Counted from the first letter of the stretch, positions 12,051 to 24,515 are shown. The stretch is DNA of 64,000 bases from Paragonimus westermani (GCA_008508345.1 QNGE01000929.1:100521-164520), one strand, 5' to 3'. Program-made: numbers and translations. The notes: a model not told the origin generated them from the sequence alone.

Positions 12051-14013
12051 CTGGGGGGACTGGAGTGGGGGAAAAGTGGTTTTAGAATGAACTGGAAAAA
12101 TATCCACATTATAACCGATTCGATAACAGAAGCTTTGAAAAAAAAACTATCCTTGAAAGATGCATGGTGGAAATTCAAAACCAAACTGCCAGTTAGCAGC
12201 GCCTTAGTACGATACCTAAATGGTACGACACCAATTGCACGTTTCGGATTATCGTTACGTTAAACAAGAGCTGTGTATTTCACACTACCCGAGTACATTG
12301 TCAGGTGTGCCAATCAAGCGTAATCCAAACGGATGGAGCATGAGAATTGATCAAAATAAGCCAACGAGAAAGATAGGAGATGAAGAAATTCGATAAATGC
12401 ATAAGCGTCTTTGTCGATGCATGTTCGTTCACATCTCTGTAAGCTAAAATGCAATGTAGCTTCCAAACCGTTTTTTAGTGAAGCGAGCTGTCATTAGTAA
12501 AATCTCCGATAAAGACTGACTGATAATTATGACGTGGGTAAACACATACGCCCTGAACATCCTGGTTGCACGATAGCGTTTTGTCACACACGTGGTTCAT
12601 CGTCAACAAGTTTAGCCGTTCATTCTGGTGTATTCAATGTTTCCGAAAATACGTTGAGCAGAACCGAAGGTGGGGTCAGATGTATATATGCTGCAGCAAA
12701 ATAGAATACGTTGTTCACCGTAGAAAACGATACAACATTGAAATGTGGCAGATATTTGCTACTCGTGCAGTTCACTCTATTGCTGCAAAAAAATCCATTT
12801 TGGTAACTGTGTTATGCTTAGGACGTATCTTTTTTTTTACAGTTACGCAAAAAAATACCAAATCACGAAACAGGAGCTTCTCGGGAAGAAAACTTCACTT
12901 TCACCAACGATACGTACCCAGTCAGCGTTGACATCAATAGGAATAAGCGTAGATCCGTAAAATTTGAAGCTCGATGCGGCAACATTACATGCATAGATGA
13001 GTAAGCCATACATCTGGAGGTAATTAGGTCAGACGACAACATTAATCAAGCACGTGGTATAGAAGTCTAGAAAATCACCCCCATTGGCTCGGCCACTCAC
13101 GCGTTAGGTAGAAATGATGGAACTGATCTGGAAAGTGTCGAGGCGATTGAGCAAACGCCAATAAACATAGGTGTGTTTATGCACACAGGCCTTTGAAATT
13201 ACGAGGGCTATATGCACTGTAAACAGAAGTAATGACGCCGACCTTACTGGACACATTAAGGTCGTTCCTTTTTAGTCAACCAGACCCGTAATAAAATTGG
13301 ATAGAACAACCTTTCCAGAAGACCAAAATGTCCAATGAATACGATGATCACATATTCGACCGACTAAGAAATGAATTCACGACTTCACAGGCAATTGTGA
13401 GTGACTGCATGGATAACCTCTGTGTGATAAACAGAAATGTATTCCAAAATAGTGGTGATATTCGTAAATCCACCAAAAGTCGAGGATGCTACACTTAAGA
13501 TCCACAGTTATTAAGGCTGGACGAGTAAACTTTACATATACCTGCAGCGTGTGACCTTTTGAAGCAAAGTGAACGCTGGAAGAAGAAACCCAGAAACTGA
13601 GAAGAGGAATATAGAACATCTTTCTCAGTGAATTCTTATGTTGGTTGTCAGGGTGTGACGTAACCTCTCACCAAAAAAGTCCGCGTGTGGTTTTCTGTCC
13701 CTGTGTTCAACATAGTATGTATATATTTCAGTCACCTTCCCAAACAAAATCAAGTTGCACAGTCATCAACATATAGATTTAAAAATTATTGGCTAAGCTT
13801 ACAGTATAAATGGAACAGCGGTTGCCGATGACAAACTGAGTGTAAGAAACTTGGTTGGTTGGTGTCCTGATTCTCGAACAAGCTGTCATTCCTGCTAAAC
13901 AGCAATGGTTGAGCAAAACGTCATGATAAATATTCTAGGCCCCTTAAGGATCTACAAGAAATTTACAAATCATCTGTGTTGGATGACTTAGAGAGAAAAG
14001 ACAAGCCGGAAGA

Positions 14014-14175
14014 GTGCTTCATTTTAAGAGATTGCGCTGTGTGCTTTCAATCGCTCGTATCGGGTGGCACCAGCGTGTAAGTAACAAAGAGGTTAGAAAG
14101 CGGGTGTTCGGTAGTGATCGTCAAACGGGTTCTTTTGCCCAGTCTACGTTTGCACATCATCATCATCATCATCAT
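14014..14175 (+). mobile_element. RTE ORF C-terminal fragment, plus strand
   Basis: In frame it reads LSIARIGWHQRVSNKEVRKR, the conserved block after the reverse transcriptase in RTE-clade elements. The same block, more decayed, is at about 36250 and 45520. It breaks into a (CAT)n run at 14155-14175, at the edge of the assembly gap. Its orientation is opposite to the reverse transcriptase on the other side of the gap. Confidence 0.7.
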
Positions 14176-14463
14176 NNNNNNNNNNNNNNNNNNNNNNNNN
14201 NNNNNNNNNNNNNNNNNNNNNNNNNNNNNNNNNNNNNNNNNNNNNNNNNNNNNNNNNNNNNNNNNNNNNNNNNNNNNNNNNNNNNNNNNNNNNNNNNNNN
14301 NNNNNNNNNNNNNNNNNNNNNNNNNNNNNNNNNNNNNNNNNNNNNNNNNNNNNNNNNNNNNNNNNNNNNNNNNNNNNNNNNNNNNNNNNNNNNNNNNNNN
14401 NNNNNNNNNNNNNNNNNNNNNNNNNNNNNNNNNNNNNNNNNNNNNNNNNNNNNNNNNNNNNNN
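14176..14463. other. Assembly gap (288 N)
   Basis: A run of N. It follows a (CAT)7 run and separates two oppositely oriented RTE pieces, so a collapsed or unresolved repeat is the likely cause. ORFs drawn through the gap are not real. Confidence 0.99.
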
Positions 14464-15118
14464 CATCAGCAATATTACAGGCTGACGAGATAGTGCTACC
14501 TAAGTATGTGAAACTGTCCACAGTCTCAAGCGGATTACCTGCAATAAAGAAAGTCGGGGTGGAAATGCCCCAGTCTTGAAGCAGCACTTTGCACTTTGAA
14601 GGTGCGAAGCGCATTCCATACAAACCAGCCCGGACACTCACCTTGCTCAGCATGGTCTGCATGTCTTCGGCAGAGAGGCTAATTAAGACAAAGTCGTCCG
14701 CGTATTCCAGATCGGTCAACCTAGCGCTAAGAAGAAGCTCAACACCAAGCCCACTGGATTCACGAAGCGCATCCTCCAGAATGTCGTCCATGACTAAATT
14801 GAACAGGCAGGGGGAAATCAGACACCCTGACGAACATCACTAAAACTGATGAACGCTCGAGACAGTTGTCCATAAACTCTCACTCTGCTTTCAGAGGGAG
14901 CATACAGTGACCTCAATAGATTCACGTATTTCTCTGGTACTCCCTTGCGAAGGACACAGCTCCAGAGAACGTTACGAGCAACTGAATCGAATGCAGCCCT
15001 CAGGTCCAAAAAGACCACGGCCGTCGACTGCCCATACGAATGCCGATGTTCCAAGATCCTTCGTAAGGTGAAAATATGATCAACGCACCCCCGACCGGAT
15101 CTTAATCCTGCTTTTTTT
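14464..15118 (-). pseudogene. RTE reverse transcriptase domain, copy 1
   Basis: Motif A is VVFLDLRAAFDSV, motif B begins at DVRQG, motif C is LEYADDFVL, and the FTYLGSTIS segment follows. A single-base loss after RQG moves the frame. The domain is cut at the assembly gap, so the thumb and C-terminal parts are not seen on this strand. Confidence 0.85.
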
Positions 15119-15119
15119 T

Positions 15120-15885
15120 CACGTAAAATGAGGCACGACAGTCCTTAACAGAGTGGCGCCACCTGTAACTAACTGCTATGTGATCCAACTTCGTCCACGG
15201 CTGAGAAGCACACGGTGGTCTCCAAATAACACAGTGCTTCTTCCTGTGTTGGAATGTGGTGCTCGAAATACACAAACCGTGGGATGCGCACAGCTGTAGT
15301 AATCTTTCGCCATTGTCAGTGCGTTGTGCCCGGACACCAAACATACCTCCTAGCCGTTTCTCACCCGGAGAAAGACGACCAAGCTAAGCATCAAAATCGC
15401 CCGCTAGTATGATGATGTCTGAGTGTTTAGACTGCCTCGGAAGGTCAACGAGGACGTCATAGAAAGCATCATTGGTAGTATCCGGACAGCTGTCCGTCAG
15501 AGAGTACGCCGATATAATGAATACACAACGCTTTTCTGATTTGCGTCGACAGACTTTTACCGATGTACTGAGTCTGACAGCGCACAAGCGACTGTTCAAA
15601 GGGATCCAATCGAGCAAACATTGCTCTGCTCGGATACTCAGTGCGATTCCCACTCCAGCTCGACCGCGAGATTCAGCCTCGGTGTCACCGGAAACCCCGT
15701 GATAGAAGAGCTTGGATCGATAGCTATCTAGAGGTGAGCTCAAATGGATAACTGTGCTAGAATCGTAGACTCGCGTCTCTGACATACAGCACACATCAAG
15801 TTCCAGACTTGAGAGGGAACTTGCCGGAGCAGCATGCCGACCGATTTGTCGGAGAGTGCGGACATTAAAGGCAACAATGTTTACC
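15120..15885 (-). pseudogene. RTE endonuclease domain, copy 1
   Basis: Reads VNIVAFNVRTL, CCMSETRV, LDWIPLNSRLCAVRL, AGDFDA and KLDHIAVS in order. These are the Asn, Glu, GDFN-like and DH motifs of the APE-like endonuclease that nicks target DNA for target-primed reverse transcription. A TAG stop directly after AGDFDA, where the family has Gln, breaks the frame; the frame resumes to about 15120 and then jumps to the reverse transcriptase. Confidence 0.8.
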
Positions 15886-16204
15886 AGTTGTCTTGGCCTC
15901 AGAAAACAATTATCTTCCGAAGGCACATGGAAGGCAGAAGAAATACGGGGGTTAAACAGTATGAGAAAGTCGTGGTAGGTAAGTGATGTCACTGTCGAGA
16001 GAACGATAACATCTGATACTTCCCGGTAGTTTATGCTGTGGAAGGGGGTTGACTGGATAGAGCCCACCTCGAGCCTCTGACTCAAAAGTCTGACCTGCGA
16101 GACAACAGGATAAAGGGTTTTCTTGGGGGACCCTACTCGGAGCCAATGACTCAAGAGTCTGACTCATTTGCAGCTCGATTGTTTGTTTTCAATGTTAGGG
16201 CAGC

Positions 16205-16390
16205 TTAATGTTGAATGTTGGAATATTGACGTAGGTATTTTCAGCAGTTAGGTCCCTTCCCATCCCGTTTTTTTCTTTCTCTCTTCCTATATAGGGTTTG
16301 CTTTTTATTCATTGTTGTGTGGCACTTAAGCATTAGTGTGAACCACCAATGTATTGCTGTCCATGATGACGATGATGATTATGATGAGCG
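16205..16390 (+). mobile_element. RTE 3' tail, plus strand
   Basis: Contains the TTAGGTCCC block, the pyrimidine run, GGTTTGCT, GTATTGCTGTC and a degenerate (GAT)n end, in the same order as at 36800-36980. It lies head to head with the 5' end of copy 1, and may be the right-hand part of an older plus-strand copy whose left part is at 14014-14175. Confidence 0.65.
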
Positions 16391-16505
16391 TTGTCTAAGA
16401 GACCAGATTGTCTGTGACCCAGCAGTGCGCTACGTTTAAATCCTTGAGTAGCTTCCCACTGTCATTCGAACAGTAAGCTACACACCTTCGATAAACACCG
16501 CTGGC

Positions 16506-17191
16506 CACACAGTACCAACATGTATAAGCTCAGTTCACTTTGTTATTAAACTGATGACCTCGGGTATAATCGATGAGCCATAAGAGTAGCGGATTGTCTA
16601 GACTCACGCAGAGTGCTAACTGGTGTGCTTGCCCGAAAACCCTAGAGAAGCCTGAAAGAAACATCAACTGGTTCGCTTACAAAAACCGCCCTAGTTTTAT
16701 ACTCAAGAGCAGCAGGGAAAATGGGTAACAAACTAGAATCCCTCTCGAAACCCTTGTCAGATATCAGGCAGCATTGCAAATCAAGTGAATTGTTAACGTG
16801 ACTAGTCATCAATCAAACTCTGCGAGAACCTTGACGCACAAAACCCTAACGCAATTGGCCTGTAATTAGCAGTTGCTTCGTAATAATCATTTTTAGAGAT
16901 GTATGACGCTATGTAGATTTTCCTCGCTTTGGGAAGGTTGCTTTCTCTGAGAGATGGGCAAGGAATTTCAAAGAGTGGTCTTGACAGTATTTTAGCACAT
17001 CACTTTCGTACTAGAGGAGAAATGAGATCAAAAGCTGAGGGCGAAGTGTTGATAGCTTTGGAACACGGTGTGTGGTGTGAAAGTTATGGTATCCGTTATA
17101 TCTGTGTTACTGTTACTGTATGTAAGTACTGGTTCGGTGGAGTTGGCATCGAACACACTCAGATACTGGATGTTAAGAATGATGATGGCCT
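16506..17191 (+). repeat. ~690-bp dispersed repeat, copy A
   Basis: Nearly identical (by eye over 90%) to the reverse complement of 53060-53752. It starts at CACACAGTACC and ends near GATGGCCTCC; sequence outside does not match. No conserved reading frame is shared by the two copies. It could be a solo LTR or a non-autonomous DNA element, but clear terminal repeats were not found. Confidence 0.75.
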
Positions 17192-19861
17192 CCCTACTTG
17201 AAAAAATTAACTTAGTTGTGTAACGTAAGTGAGAGCAAGTGGAAGGTTTTCCCAGTTATCTACCATTGACACTGGTTCTGAAGTGAGATTTATCGTCAGT
17301 AATGTCAAAATGAATCCGAGCGACTGGGTTGTCTTGGCCACCTGATCGGAACATACCTTGTCGATAGTTTTAGTGAAGACATCCAAAACAAATGCCAAAT
17401 AACGGATACGCCAAGGTATCAAACCAACACTTATCGCTGTGTTCTGGGATCAGGAATATCAAGTTTGCTATACACAAGTTCGTTATGAAGTTTGGAGTAA
17501 GGGGGCAGTATCGGCAACTTAACCATTAGTCCAAATGTGATGACTTAGTGAGCACTACTTTCACGAGATACCTTGAGTTGCACAGTATTTATCACCTTTC
17601 CTCCTTGCTGGGATATAAACTAGTTGAAAGGCTACCGAGAGGCCGTTCACTGCGTGAACCCCCCGACATGTTCGGTTAACTCGGAACTCACAATTGGATA
17701 GCATACAACTCACGAGGATCCCGTCTAGTTTATCGAGACCATTCTGTCTGATACTACCCGGAAGCTGGTGACGAATGGTAGGCTTGTTAACTGATCAATA
17801 GACTCAAAAACGACATTCGTACAAGTTTACGCGCGGGAACTGACATCAAATAGGTAGTCGAGTAACACTCGTACTTTGGAGGACAAAAATCTCAGGGTTG
17901 GCGTTTATAAACGGATTTAAATCACGCAGTGCGTTTGCAAAATTAGTCGTAGTCTACACAGAAGAAATATGATCAATGAAAATACACCAGTGCCTTTTAT
18001 CTTGATTTACTCGAAAACGCTTTGTTACGTTTGTGAGCTTCTGAACGTATTCTGCTTGAGTTTTCAGAGCCGCCATATGAGGCTTGTTGTAACACCAATG
18101 TTTGCCATACTTCATTTGTCATTAAATGAGGTATGGACTGGTCCCGGAAAATCGCCGCACATCAGATCAATAAACCAGTGGGGTGGCAGCAAAAGTATAC
18201 TGGAAACACTTACAACACTCAAGTCTAGGTTACCGATAACAGTATTGACATGTGCTCCTTATGCGAGTAGCTTTCGTGGCTTATTCGAAGGCAGGTTAAA
18301 TGCGGTTTGCGACTGTAGGTGGTTTGGTCATAGTTACTCTGGTCGCAGTTGTTGACTTATCAACAGCTTATAGAGCGATGTTCACCTCTGTAGGGAATGG
18401 ACTATACAAACGACCGTGACCTTGTTCTTCTACCTAGTGTGCACGAGTCGATGGTTACGCGTGTTGCATTGAATGACTGGCAAGACGAGTGTTATATTAC
18501 TATCTTATCTTGAGTTAAACCCACCGTGTAGGTTAGGGAATCCATCAATTTTCCACTAGACACTGGCAGTAGGGGGCTTTGGGACACAGACTTCAGTTTT
18601 GAATTGTAAGGCTACCCGATGGTGTTGCGGCATTTGTTTGCTGCAGTATACTCCATAGTATATCCGGAGTTACCTTGCAACACCTCTTGAACGGCTATGG
18701 GTGCGCCAATGCATGTCACGCCAGCACCTGATTTACAGAATATGCATTTAACAGTTTTGCTACTGTCTGCTCTGTTTGGTGTAGGTGGAGAAGAGTTTGC
18801 CAACCGTCTCTGCTTTAGATGACGCTTCACTACCTAGCGATGATCGGACTAAGGCCACAGTGGGGACGGTCAACAGAATCTTACGAGACACAAGCCTCAG
18901 AAAAAACCAAGCGGACGGAAATCCCTTTGACAGATACACTTGATGCCAGCTGAGTTGCAACGAACAACAAAACAATTTGACAGATGTGGTTCACTCCCAG
19001 GATATGGGCTGAGTGAAAATCGAACTGTTTGTGAAGAGCTGTACGTCGCCTCGTAAACCTCAGAGATCGTAGGTCCAAAACTTGATAAGTGGAATGACCA
19101 GCTAGACCAGATGGCAGATTGGACGATGGACTTAGTCAATGAGGACAGCATACCGTTGACCAAATCGAAGCGCTATCCAAGCTCATGGTGGCGACAGTGT
19201 ACGCGTGCACGAAGGCAAAACGGTCAGCGATTAAAAACTCCGAACAAAATGACGACCCCGGTAAGGATCGGGGTGGATGTCAGGGTAGATGGCAGTGAGG
19301 ATCGAAAAGAGACAAGCACTGAGCGTTCTCTGAACTCAGGATGACGGTCGACTGACCTACGGGGCAGGTTTGGTTGGAGTATGGCCGCTACGATCAAGGT
19401 CCAAGGGTAGATCTAACTGGCTAAAACAAATTCGTACATCTCCCTCTGGCAATGTCGGACAGAGGAACAATAAAGATTAACGTGTAAATTCTGTTCTTCA
19501 GAGTAACATTATAAGCGGTAATCAGTTGTCAAGTAATTTAAAATGGGTTATGGACGCGGACGTGACAGTTGGATGAGTCGACAAAATCGATTTTATTTGA
19601 CAAGGCAGTATGATGGAAAATCGCGTATTGGAAGAAGTTGAACCACTTGGGTTTACTAAATTTCCGATTCCGTTTGGTGAAGTTGCACATAAATGTTTCA
19701 GAGCGACAATTTGTGCGTCCGCACGGGCCTGGTTGTGACCGTCGTAAAGAATGGAACAGGCTTCTCATAACATGGGATTTCCACACAAGTACATACTAGA
19801 ACCATAGGAAGTGTTCGTGTTTGAGGTGGGAAACCGGCCAACAGTGCACTAAACGACTCAC

Positions 19862-20070
19862 TTTGGTTGAAGCACGATACGACCTCCCTCAGCACGGTTC
19901 GAGGCAAGCTTGTGGGAATCGTGTTCGTTGGATGGCGAGCACCCGTTGTCCGTCGGTGGACTTACTCGATTGGTCCACAGTCCCCAAACTTGTAGTTCCA
20001 ACTCGGTCTCAGCCAGGTATTCGCGAAATTCGGCACTGACTTGTACAGTGTATTCTTTACGATCAGCAAA
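19862..20070 (-). CDS. C2CD3: C2CD3-like exon 16 (penultimate C2 unit, LELQVW strand)
   Basis: Acceptor GTTTTTACAG ends at 20071 and donor AAA|GTGAGT follows 19862. The protein carries EFREYLAETELELQVWGLW, parallel to vertebrate 'FFREEKLEIQVWRAY'. A perfect-looking donor (CGA|GTAAGT) lies inside the exon about 105 bases from its start but would break the frame with exon 17. It could be a regulated or decoy site. The used donor leaves AA, which joins T from exon 17 to make Asn. Confidence 0.85.
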
Positions 20071-22083
20071 CTGTAAAAACGAAACATAAACAATGACGGA
20101 CGCACAGACGGGTATTTCGATAGATAAAGTGGATGGAACTCTTTACCCGCCATTGGCTACAGCTGTAATCAATGAGACAAGGAAGAGCTAGGGATGAAAC
20201 CCGACTTGCTTTTTTATTCCAGGCTTCCACAATCTGCTTCATACTATTTGACATTCTGAATTACATTTTTCACTAAATTGTTTTCAACCTTTGAGTTCAT
20301 ACTATTAGTCAGTCAGATCGACACACATACCGTCGATTGTACCTGAATACAAACCAGACTTTTACAGGTAATCAGAAAGATGGAGTCTTGTCATGAGCTT
20401 CCTGATATGACCTTGATTTACTAGCTGATTAAGTTGGAACAGAGGGCAGACACTAATTCATGGGTACTCTGAGGAACTTAGAGGCCAGCTGTGCCCTACG
20501 AAATTATGTGGACGCTAACGGCAATTACAAATTTAACGAGGTAGACAGCGACTATCAGGCGCCGTCCCTAATCGTCGATAACTTATTTGCTTAGACCACT
20601 GGAACGTTACAAGGTACATTAAGAAAAATCGATTTCGAGCCGCACTGTTACAGGATGGGGCAAACTTGATTTGTTTTAAGGTGCTGAACCTAATTCTATT
20701 AAAGTAATGCGTAATATCTCGGAGGAACAAGCAACCAAAGCCGCAAAACGGAGCAGCGGTTAACACGGTTGCTTCATTAAAGCGTGGCTGGAGTTCAAAT
20801 CCCGGCCGTGACAAAGATATGCACAAATGGCGAGCTCTAACTCGAGAGAAAGACGAGTCTAGTGCTTCTTTTCGGAAAGGGCTGATTGAGAATTCTACGG
20901 TAATGTGATGGTTGTGATATAAGTGACAATTATATTAGAGCACGACTAACTGGTCATTAGAAATACTGCAACTACAATCCAAAGTGCTACAGTCGTACAC
21001 ACACTGCACCCTGATAATCACGTAAGTTTTCAGGAAAAAGTTGGACTTGGAACATAAAACGAATGAAACAGAGTCGATCGATAGTCTTGACAATATAACA
21101 GGTGATCGATTGATCGGCCCTATGTTCGAGATTTTTACCAAGTTCAAGCGCCGATGAAAGCGAACCGCACACACAGAGCTCACTTTCTTTTAGGAACAAG
21201 GTAAGATTAGCATATAGTCGAAAGTGAAACACCCCACCAGGACAGCTAGTTTTGGCAGGTCAATCGCACAGTCCTTACGTGGTGATAACATCAGTACACA
21301 TTCATCGCATGAGTCAGCAACTGACACTGAATCACACGATCCAGTATCAAACGACCAACACGAATGAGACGGATTTACTCCGAGAAACCAGTTGAGCCTT
21401 AATACTGAGGCACCACAAGCAGTGGATCTTAAACGCACCGTGTTGGCAGTGCGCAGAAGGTCATAACGTCAACACATTGTGCGGCACCGGCACGTGGATT
21501 CAGCGTTATAGGTCTTAGGAATAGTCGATCCTCTTAACCAGTGTTTTTTCGGTACCATGTTTTTAAGAATCAAGGTTAACCTCCAAGTGTTTCAACCCGC
21601 AAATGTCCGATTACACAGCCCCTCCGTTTGAAAGTAACTAATAACTTTGATGTCACATTCACTGTCTGGATTGCATAGATCTTTACAACCTAAAAAATTA
21701 CTTAAAAAAATGACTCAGTCTAGTTATGAACAAGGGTTAGTTGTTCAAAAGTATTGCTAGTTTGAGTTACTCAATTAGGTTAACGTGGGAGATGAAAAAT
21801 GTCACTACCGTTTTAGTGATACTGTGACTAGACGTAGATACAGGGAGACAATCACTGAACTATGTAAGCGATGCACGACTGACCGAGTGTTCCATTGGCG
21901 ATTACAATTTATTCATTCGCAATGTAGAGTACTGAGTATTCTCACCATGTGCGCAAGTTTATGGTTAATTTGACTCGGTTAATCAAAGTGTATTGTCAAC
22001 AATAAGCAGGTGACGGCTTACAGTAGTAAACCTTTGTAAAACTGTGTTGTACAGACCGGGTGGCCAATGAACATGAATCTTAC
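20071..22083. other. Intron between exons 15 and 16
   Basis: About 2 kb with one SINE-like copy (20752-20925). Nothing else recognised. Confidence 0.6.
20752..20925 (+). repeat. tRNA-derived SINE-like repeat
   Basis: Head with GGTTAACACGGTTGC (A-box-like) and GAGTTCAAATCCCGGCCGTG (B box), then AAGATATGCAC, GAGCTCTAA, TCTAGTGCTTCTTTTCG and a tail block. These blocks recur in the same order at 26105-26300 and, inverted, at 39297-39480. No long A tail is seen. Confidence 0.65.
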
Positions 22084-22343
22084 TTGGACAACGCCTGTCC
22101 GACATCGTCCGAAGCCACAAGGCAGAGGAACAAGTCGGCTGGTCTGTGTGCCTTGCTGATAGAACTGGAAACGAACAAACGCATAGCCCGTGAAATGTTG
22201 TAGCTGAGCGTTTTGCCAGGCAGAGTCCAGTTCGCAAGCACTGGGTGTAATGGGATCTGAATCAGTCAACAGTGATTCGGTGGACGGCAGTTTTGCAGCA
22301 TCCAAATGCAAAATTAGATGCTTGTACGTGAATCCGTGTTCAT
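22084..22343 (-). CDS. C2CD3: C2CD3-like exon 15 (start of penultimate C2 unit)
   Basis: Acceptor TCAAATCAG ends at 22344 and donor CAA|GTAAGA follows 22084. The frame stays open past this donor, but only this site gives the phase-0 join needed by exon 16. KHLILHLDAAKLP is the first strand of a C2 unit, and GYAFVRFQFYQQGTQTSRL matches the vertebrate 'YCYLRYKFYDREAFCT' stretch. The spacer between them is longer and more Ser/Pro-rich than in vertebrates. Confidence 0.85.
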
Positions 22344-23346
22344 CTGATTTGAGGTAGATTTGGAAAATCCGCAAGGTAGAAACAGTACGTTAATTTTCTT
22401 TATTGTATACCGGTGAGTGAACATATGGTCGCTGAATGAACAGGGTGCGATTCGAACAGTCGCTTCGGAGGTGAGAGTAACAGGCAGATGTATGAAAAAG
22501 GTTAAAACTCACAAACTGCAACAACCTCTCAGTTTGGGAAAGAGTTCATCACACAGCTTCTCACAGCGAAGGACAAGAACCTAACTAGATCAAGATAAGT
22601 GAGCAACACTCATGTTAGGTTCTACACCTCAGTTTGAAGCGAATACGAGCGGAATTATATTCCACTATCATTACGCAGCAATGGAAGTCCTTGATAACTT
22701 CGGAGAGATCGCTTTCTTCGTGTAATTCCGGGAGTTCACTGCCGAGACATACATTCCACAACTCGTCCACTAGACTACACTCACTACCATCCGACTAAAG
22801 TTTCCATCATTCGTGCCTGGTACGCACCCGTAGAGAGCGCTATTCAGTCAAAATTAGTATCACGATGTGATGAACATCAGTTCTATTCAGTTGTGGTTGT
22901 TCGTGATTGAGTGGGGGGTATTTGTGATGAGAACCAAACTCCAACAGCCTACGGAACAAGCTGGAGGATGTCTTGAGATAGGCAGAGGTAAGCAGCTAAT
23001 GGGAAGGTTACCAGTCTGTTGTACATGTGACTCGATTGCAAATAAACGTGAAAATGAGAAACCGTAAGTATAAAGATTATATCAAGAGTAAGTAAGTAAA
23101 TCAACAACCGTTTCCTTACGTTGATCTTGAACCATCCAGTTGGTTTTTTTCGAAAGGCTTCACTTTTCTGGTTCGTCCGACAGTACGCATTTAAGATGGA
23201 GGCACGATATGTTCTGTGTAGGTTCGTAAACCAACTAATATATGGTTGATTGCAGAGGCGTCCAGATTTTTTCAAGGCGGTAGTGTACCACAACACAAAC
23301 TAACAGGCAACGCATCTAATACGAGCACCAACTAATGAATTCTTAT

Positions 23347-23405
23347 CATAGCCAGGATGTGAACTCCGGTCTCGTTCACATAAGGCAATCACGCCGACCA
23401 CTGTG
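23347..23405 (-). repeat. tRNA-like SINE head fragment
   Basis: On the minus strand: CAGTGGTCGGCGTGATTGCC (A-box-like), then GGAGTTCACATCC (B-box-like with one change). The spacing fits the head of the SINE-like family, but the body is not present. Confidence 0.45.
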
Positions 23406-24304
23406 CCGCTGATTTCTCGGCTAAATTATCATATCCAAGCTTGCAGTCCCATTCGCTTTTTGGTAGTTGTCAAATTGCCTGATTGCGCCGAAAAGAGGCA
23501 CACAAACCGTTCTTGTTGCGTCCTGCTGAGTACGCGCACGCAAACAATGAGCGTGTATCTGCGGTGCGCCCGGTTGCATGATTCATCACGTCAGTGAGCC
23601 CGTGACCTTGCCCTTGTATGTGTGATTGGACTGAGTCATGCTGTCTTCATGGTTGGGCATTTGCGCTTTAGCCTGCGTACGCTTGACACTGTACAGCCTG
23701 TCACCTTATAGTGCAGTTGCGTCTACTTGCCATGACCTGCAGTTATTATCGTACACCTGTCCTTCTTGTTACAATACGATACTGCTGATTAGCTGTACCT
23801 ACCTTCTAAATTCACGATACAGCAATCTCGTAGTTTGTCCCAAAAATACAGAAGATATTTTATTAGATGCCTCGGGATTTTTCCTCAAGCGAAAATCAGA
23901 GAACTCATGAAGCTCGCTGAGCGTTATTTTGATTACTGATGGATGGTGGTGGGTTCTGGCTCAAATCAGTCGCACAACACAACTATTTGCAGTTGTCGCA
24001 TTCTCATAGGATATTCTGAGACGGACCACATTCGACTTTTGCTCTTGTTGGGGCTAGTCATTTGTGCATTAATTTACCACGGTCGACATTTGAATGGCGA
24101 CCACTTATACCGGTAATCAAAATACCGCTTAACATGTTTGATGACTTTTGCGAATTCAACACCGGATGAAGTCCAATTCCTGAGGTTAGCGACTGGAGTC
24201 AGGTGGTAACTGCCGTGTTTTCTCTAGAGTCGTACGGGTAATAAGTCTCATGTACAGACGAACGTGCTTGAGCGTCAACACATGAAAATTTGATCGTCAG
24301 TGAC

Positions 24305-24420
24305 TCAGTGGTCAACAGGGTTGTCTCATGAAAGCGTGGTCGGAATTCAACTCTCGGCTGCAGTACTGATAAGCTCTAACAAAGGCGAACCTCTAGTGTA
24401 AGGTTTCTTTTCGAAAGCTC
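24305..24420 (+). repeat. SINE-like repeat, diverged copy
   Basis: Matches the family at CAGTGGTCAACAGGGTTG, GAAAGCGTGG, a damaged B box and TTTCTTTTCGAAAG. The middle is shortened and the tail is lost. Confidence 0.55.
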
Positions 24421-24515
24421 CAAACAACAACTGAGAATGACGTCCAACTTCTATCGATCAAAATCCCTTATTACTTATCGGCAATTAGTAGACAACTGAG
24501 AAAATTCGGATTTAC

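Larger units (their letters stand above)
14464..16165 (-). mobile_element. RTE-clade non-LTR retrotransposon, copy 1 (defective)
   Basis: On the minus strand an apurinic-type endonuclease is followed by reverse transcriptase, the single-ORF layout of RTE elements. The linker between the two domains is missing when compared with copy 2 (29165-31240). An in-frame stop follows the AGDFDA motif and there is a one-base frameshift just before the RQG motif of the reverse transcriptase. The 3' part runs into the assembly gap. The element cannot make a working protein. Confidence 0.85.
12051..19861. other. Longest intron, between exons 16 and 17
   Basis: About 7.8 kb. It holds the RTE cluster with the assembly gap (14014-16390) and one copy of the ~690-bp dispersed repeat (16506-17191). 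The parts 12.1-14.0 and 17.2-19.9 kb show nothing I can name. A plus-strand frame near 19111-19344 has some coding flavour but no recognisable domain. Confidence 0.6.
22344..24515. other. Intron between exons 14 and 15
   Basis: About 2.2 kb. Holds a tRNA-like head (23347-23405, minus) and a SINE-like copy (24305-24420). The GC-richer part 23.45-23.8 kb resembles promoter-like or LTR-like sequence but no boundaries were found. Confidence 0.5.

Noticed and set aside
14155..14175. (CAT)7 run as a CRISPR-like or His-tag-like signal.
   Set aside because: It is a simple trinucleotide repeat of the kind linked to RTE tails, cut by the assembly gap.
14014..14791. ORFs that run through the N stretch.
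   Set aside because: They are artefacts of translating N; the real coding pieces on either side are on opposite strands.
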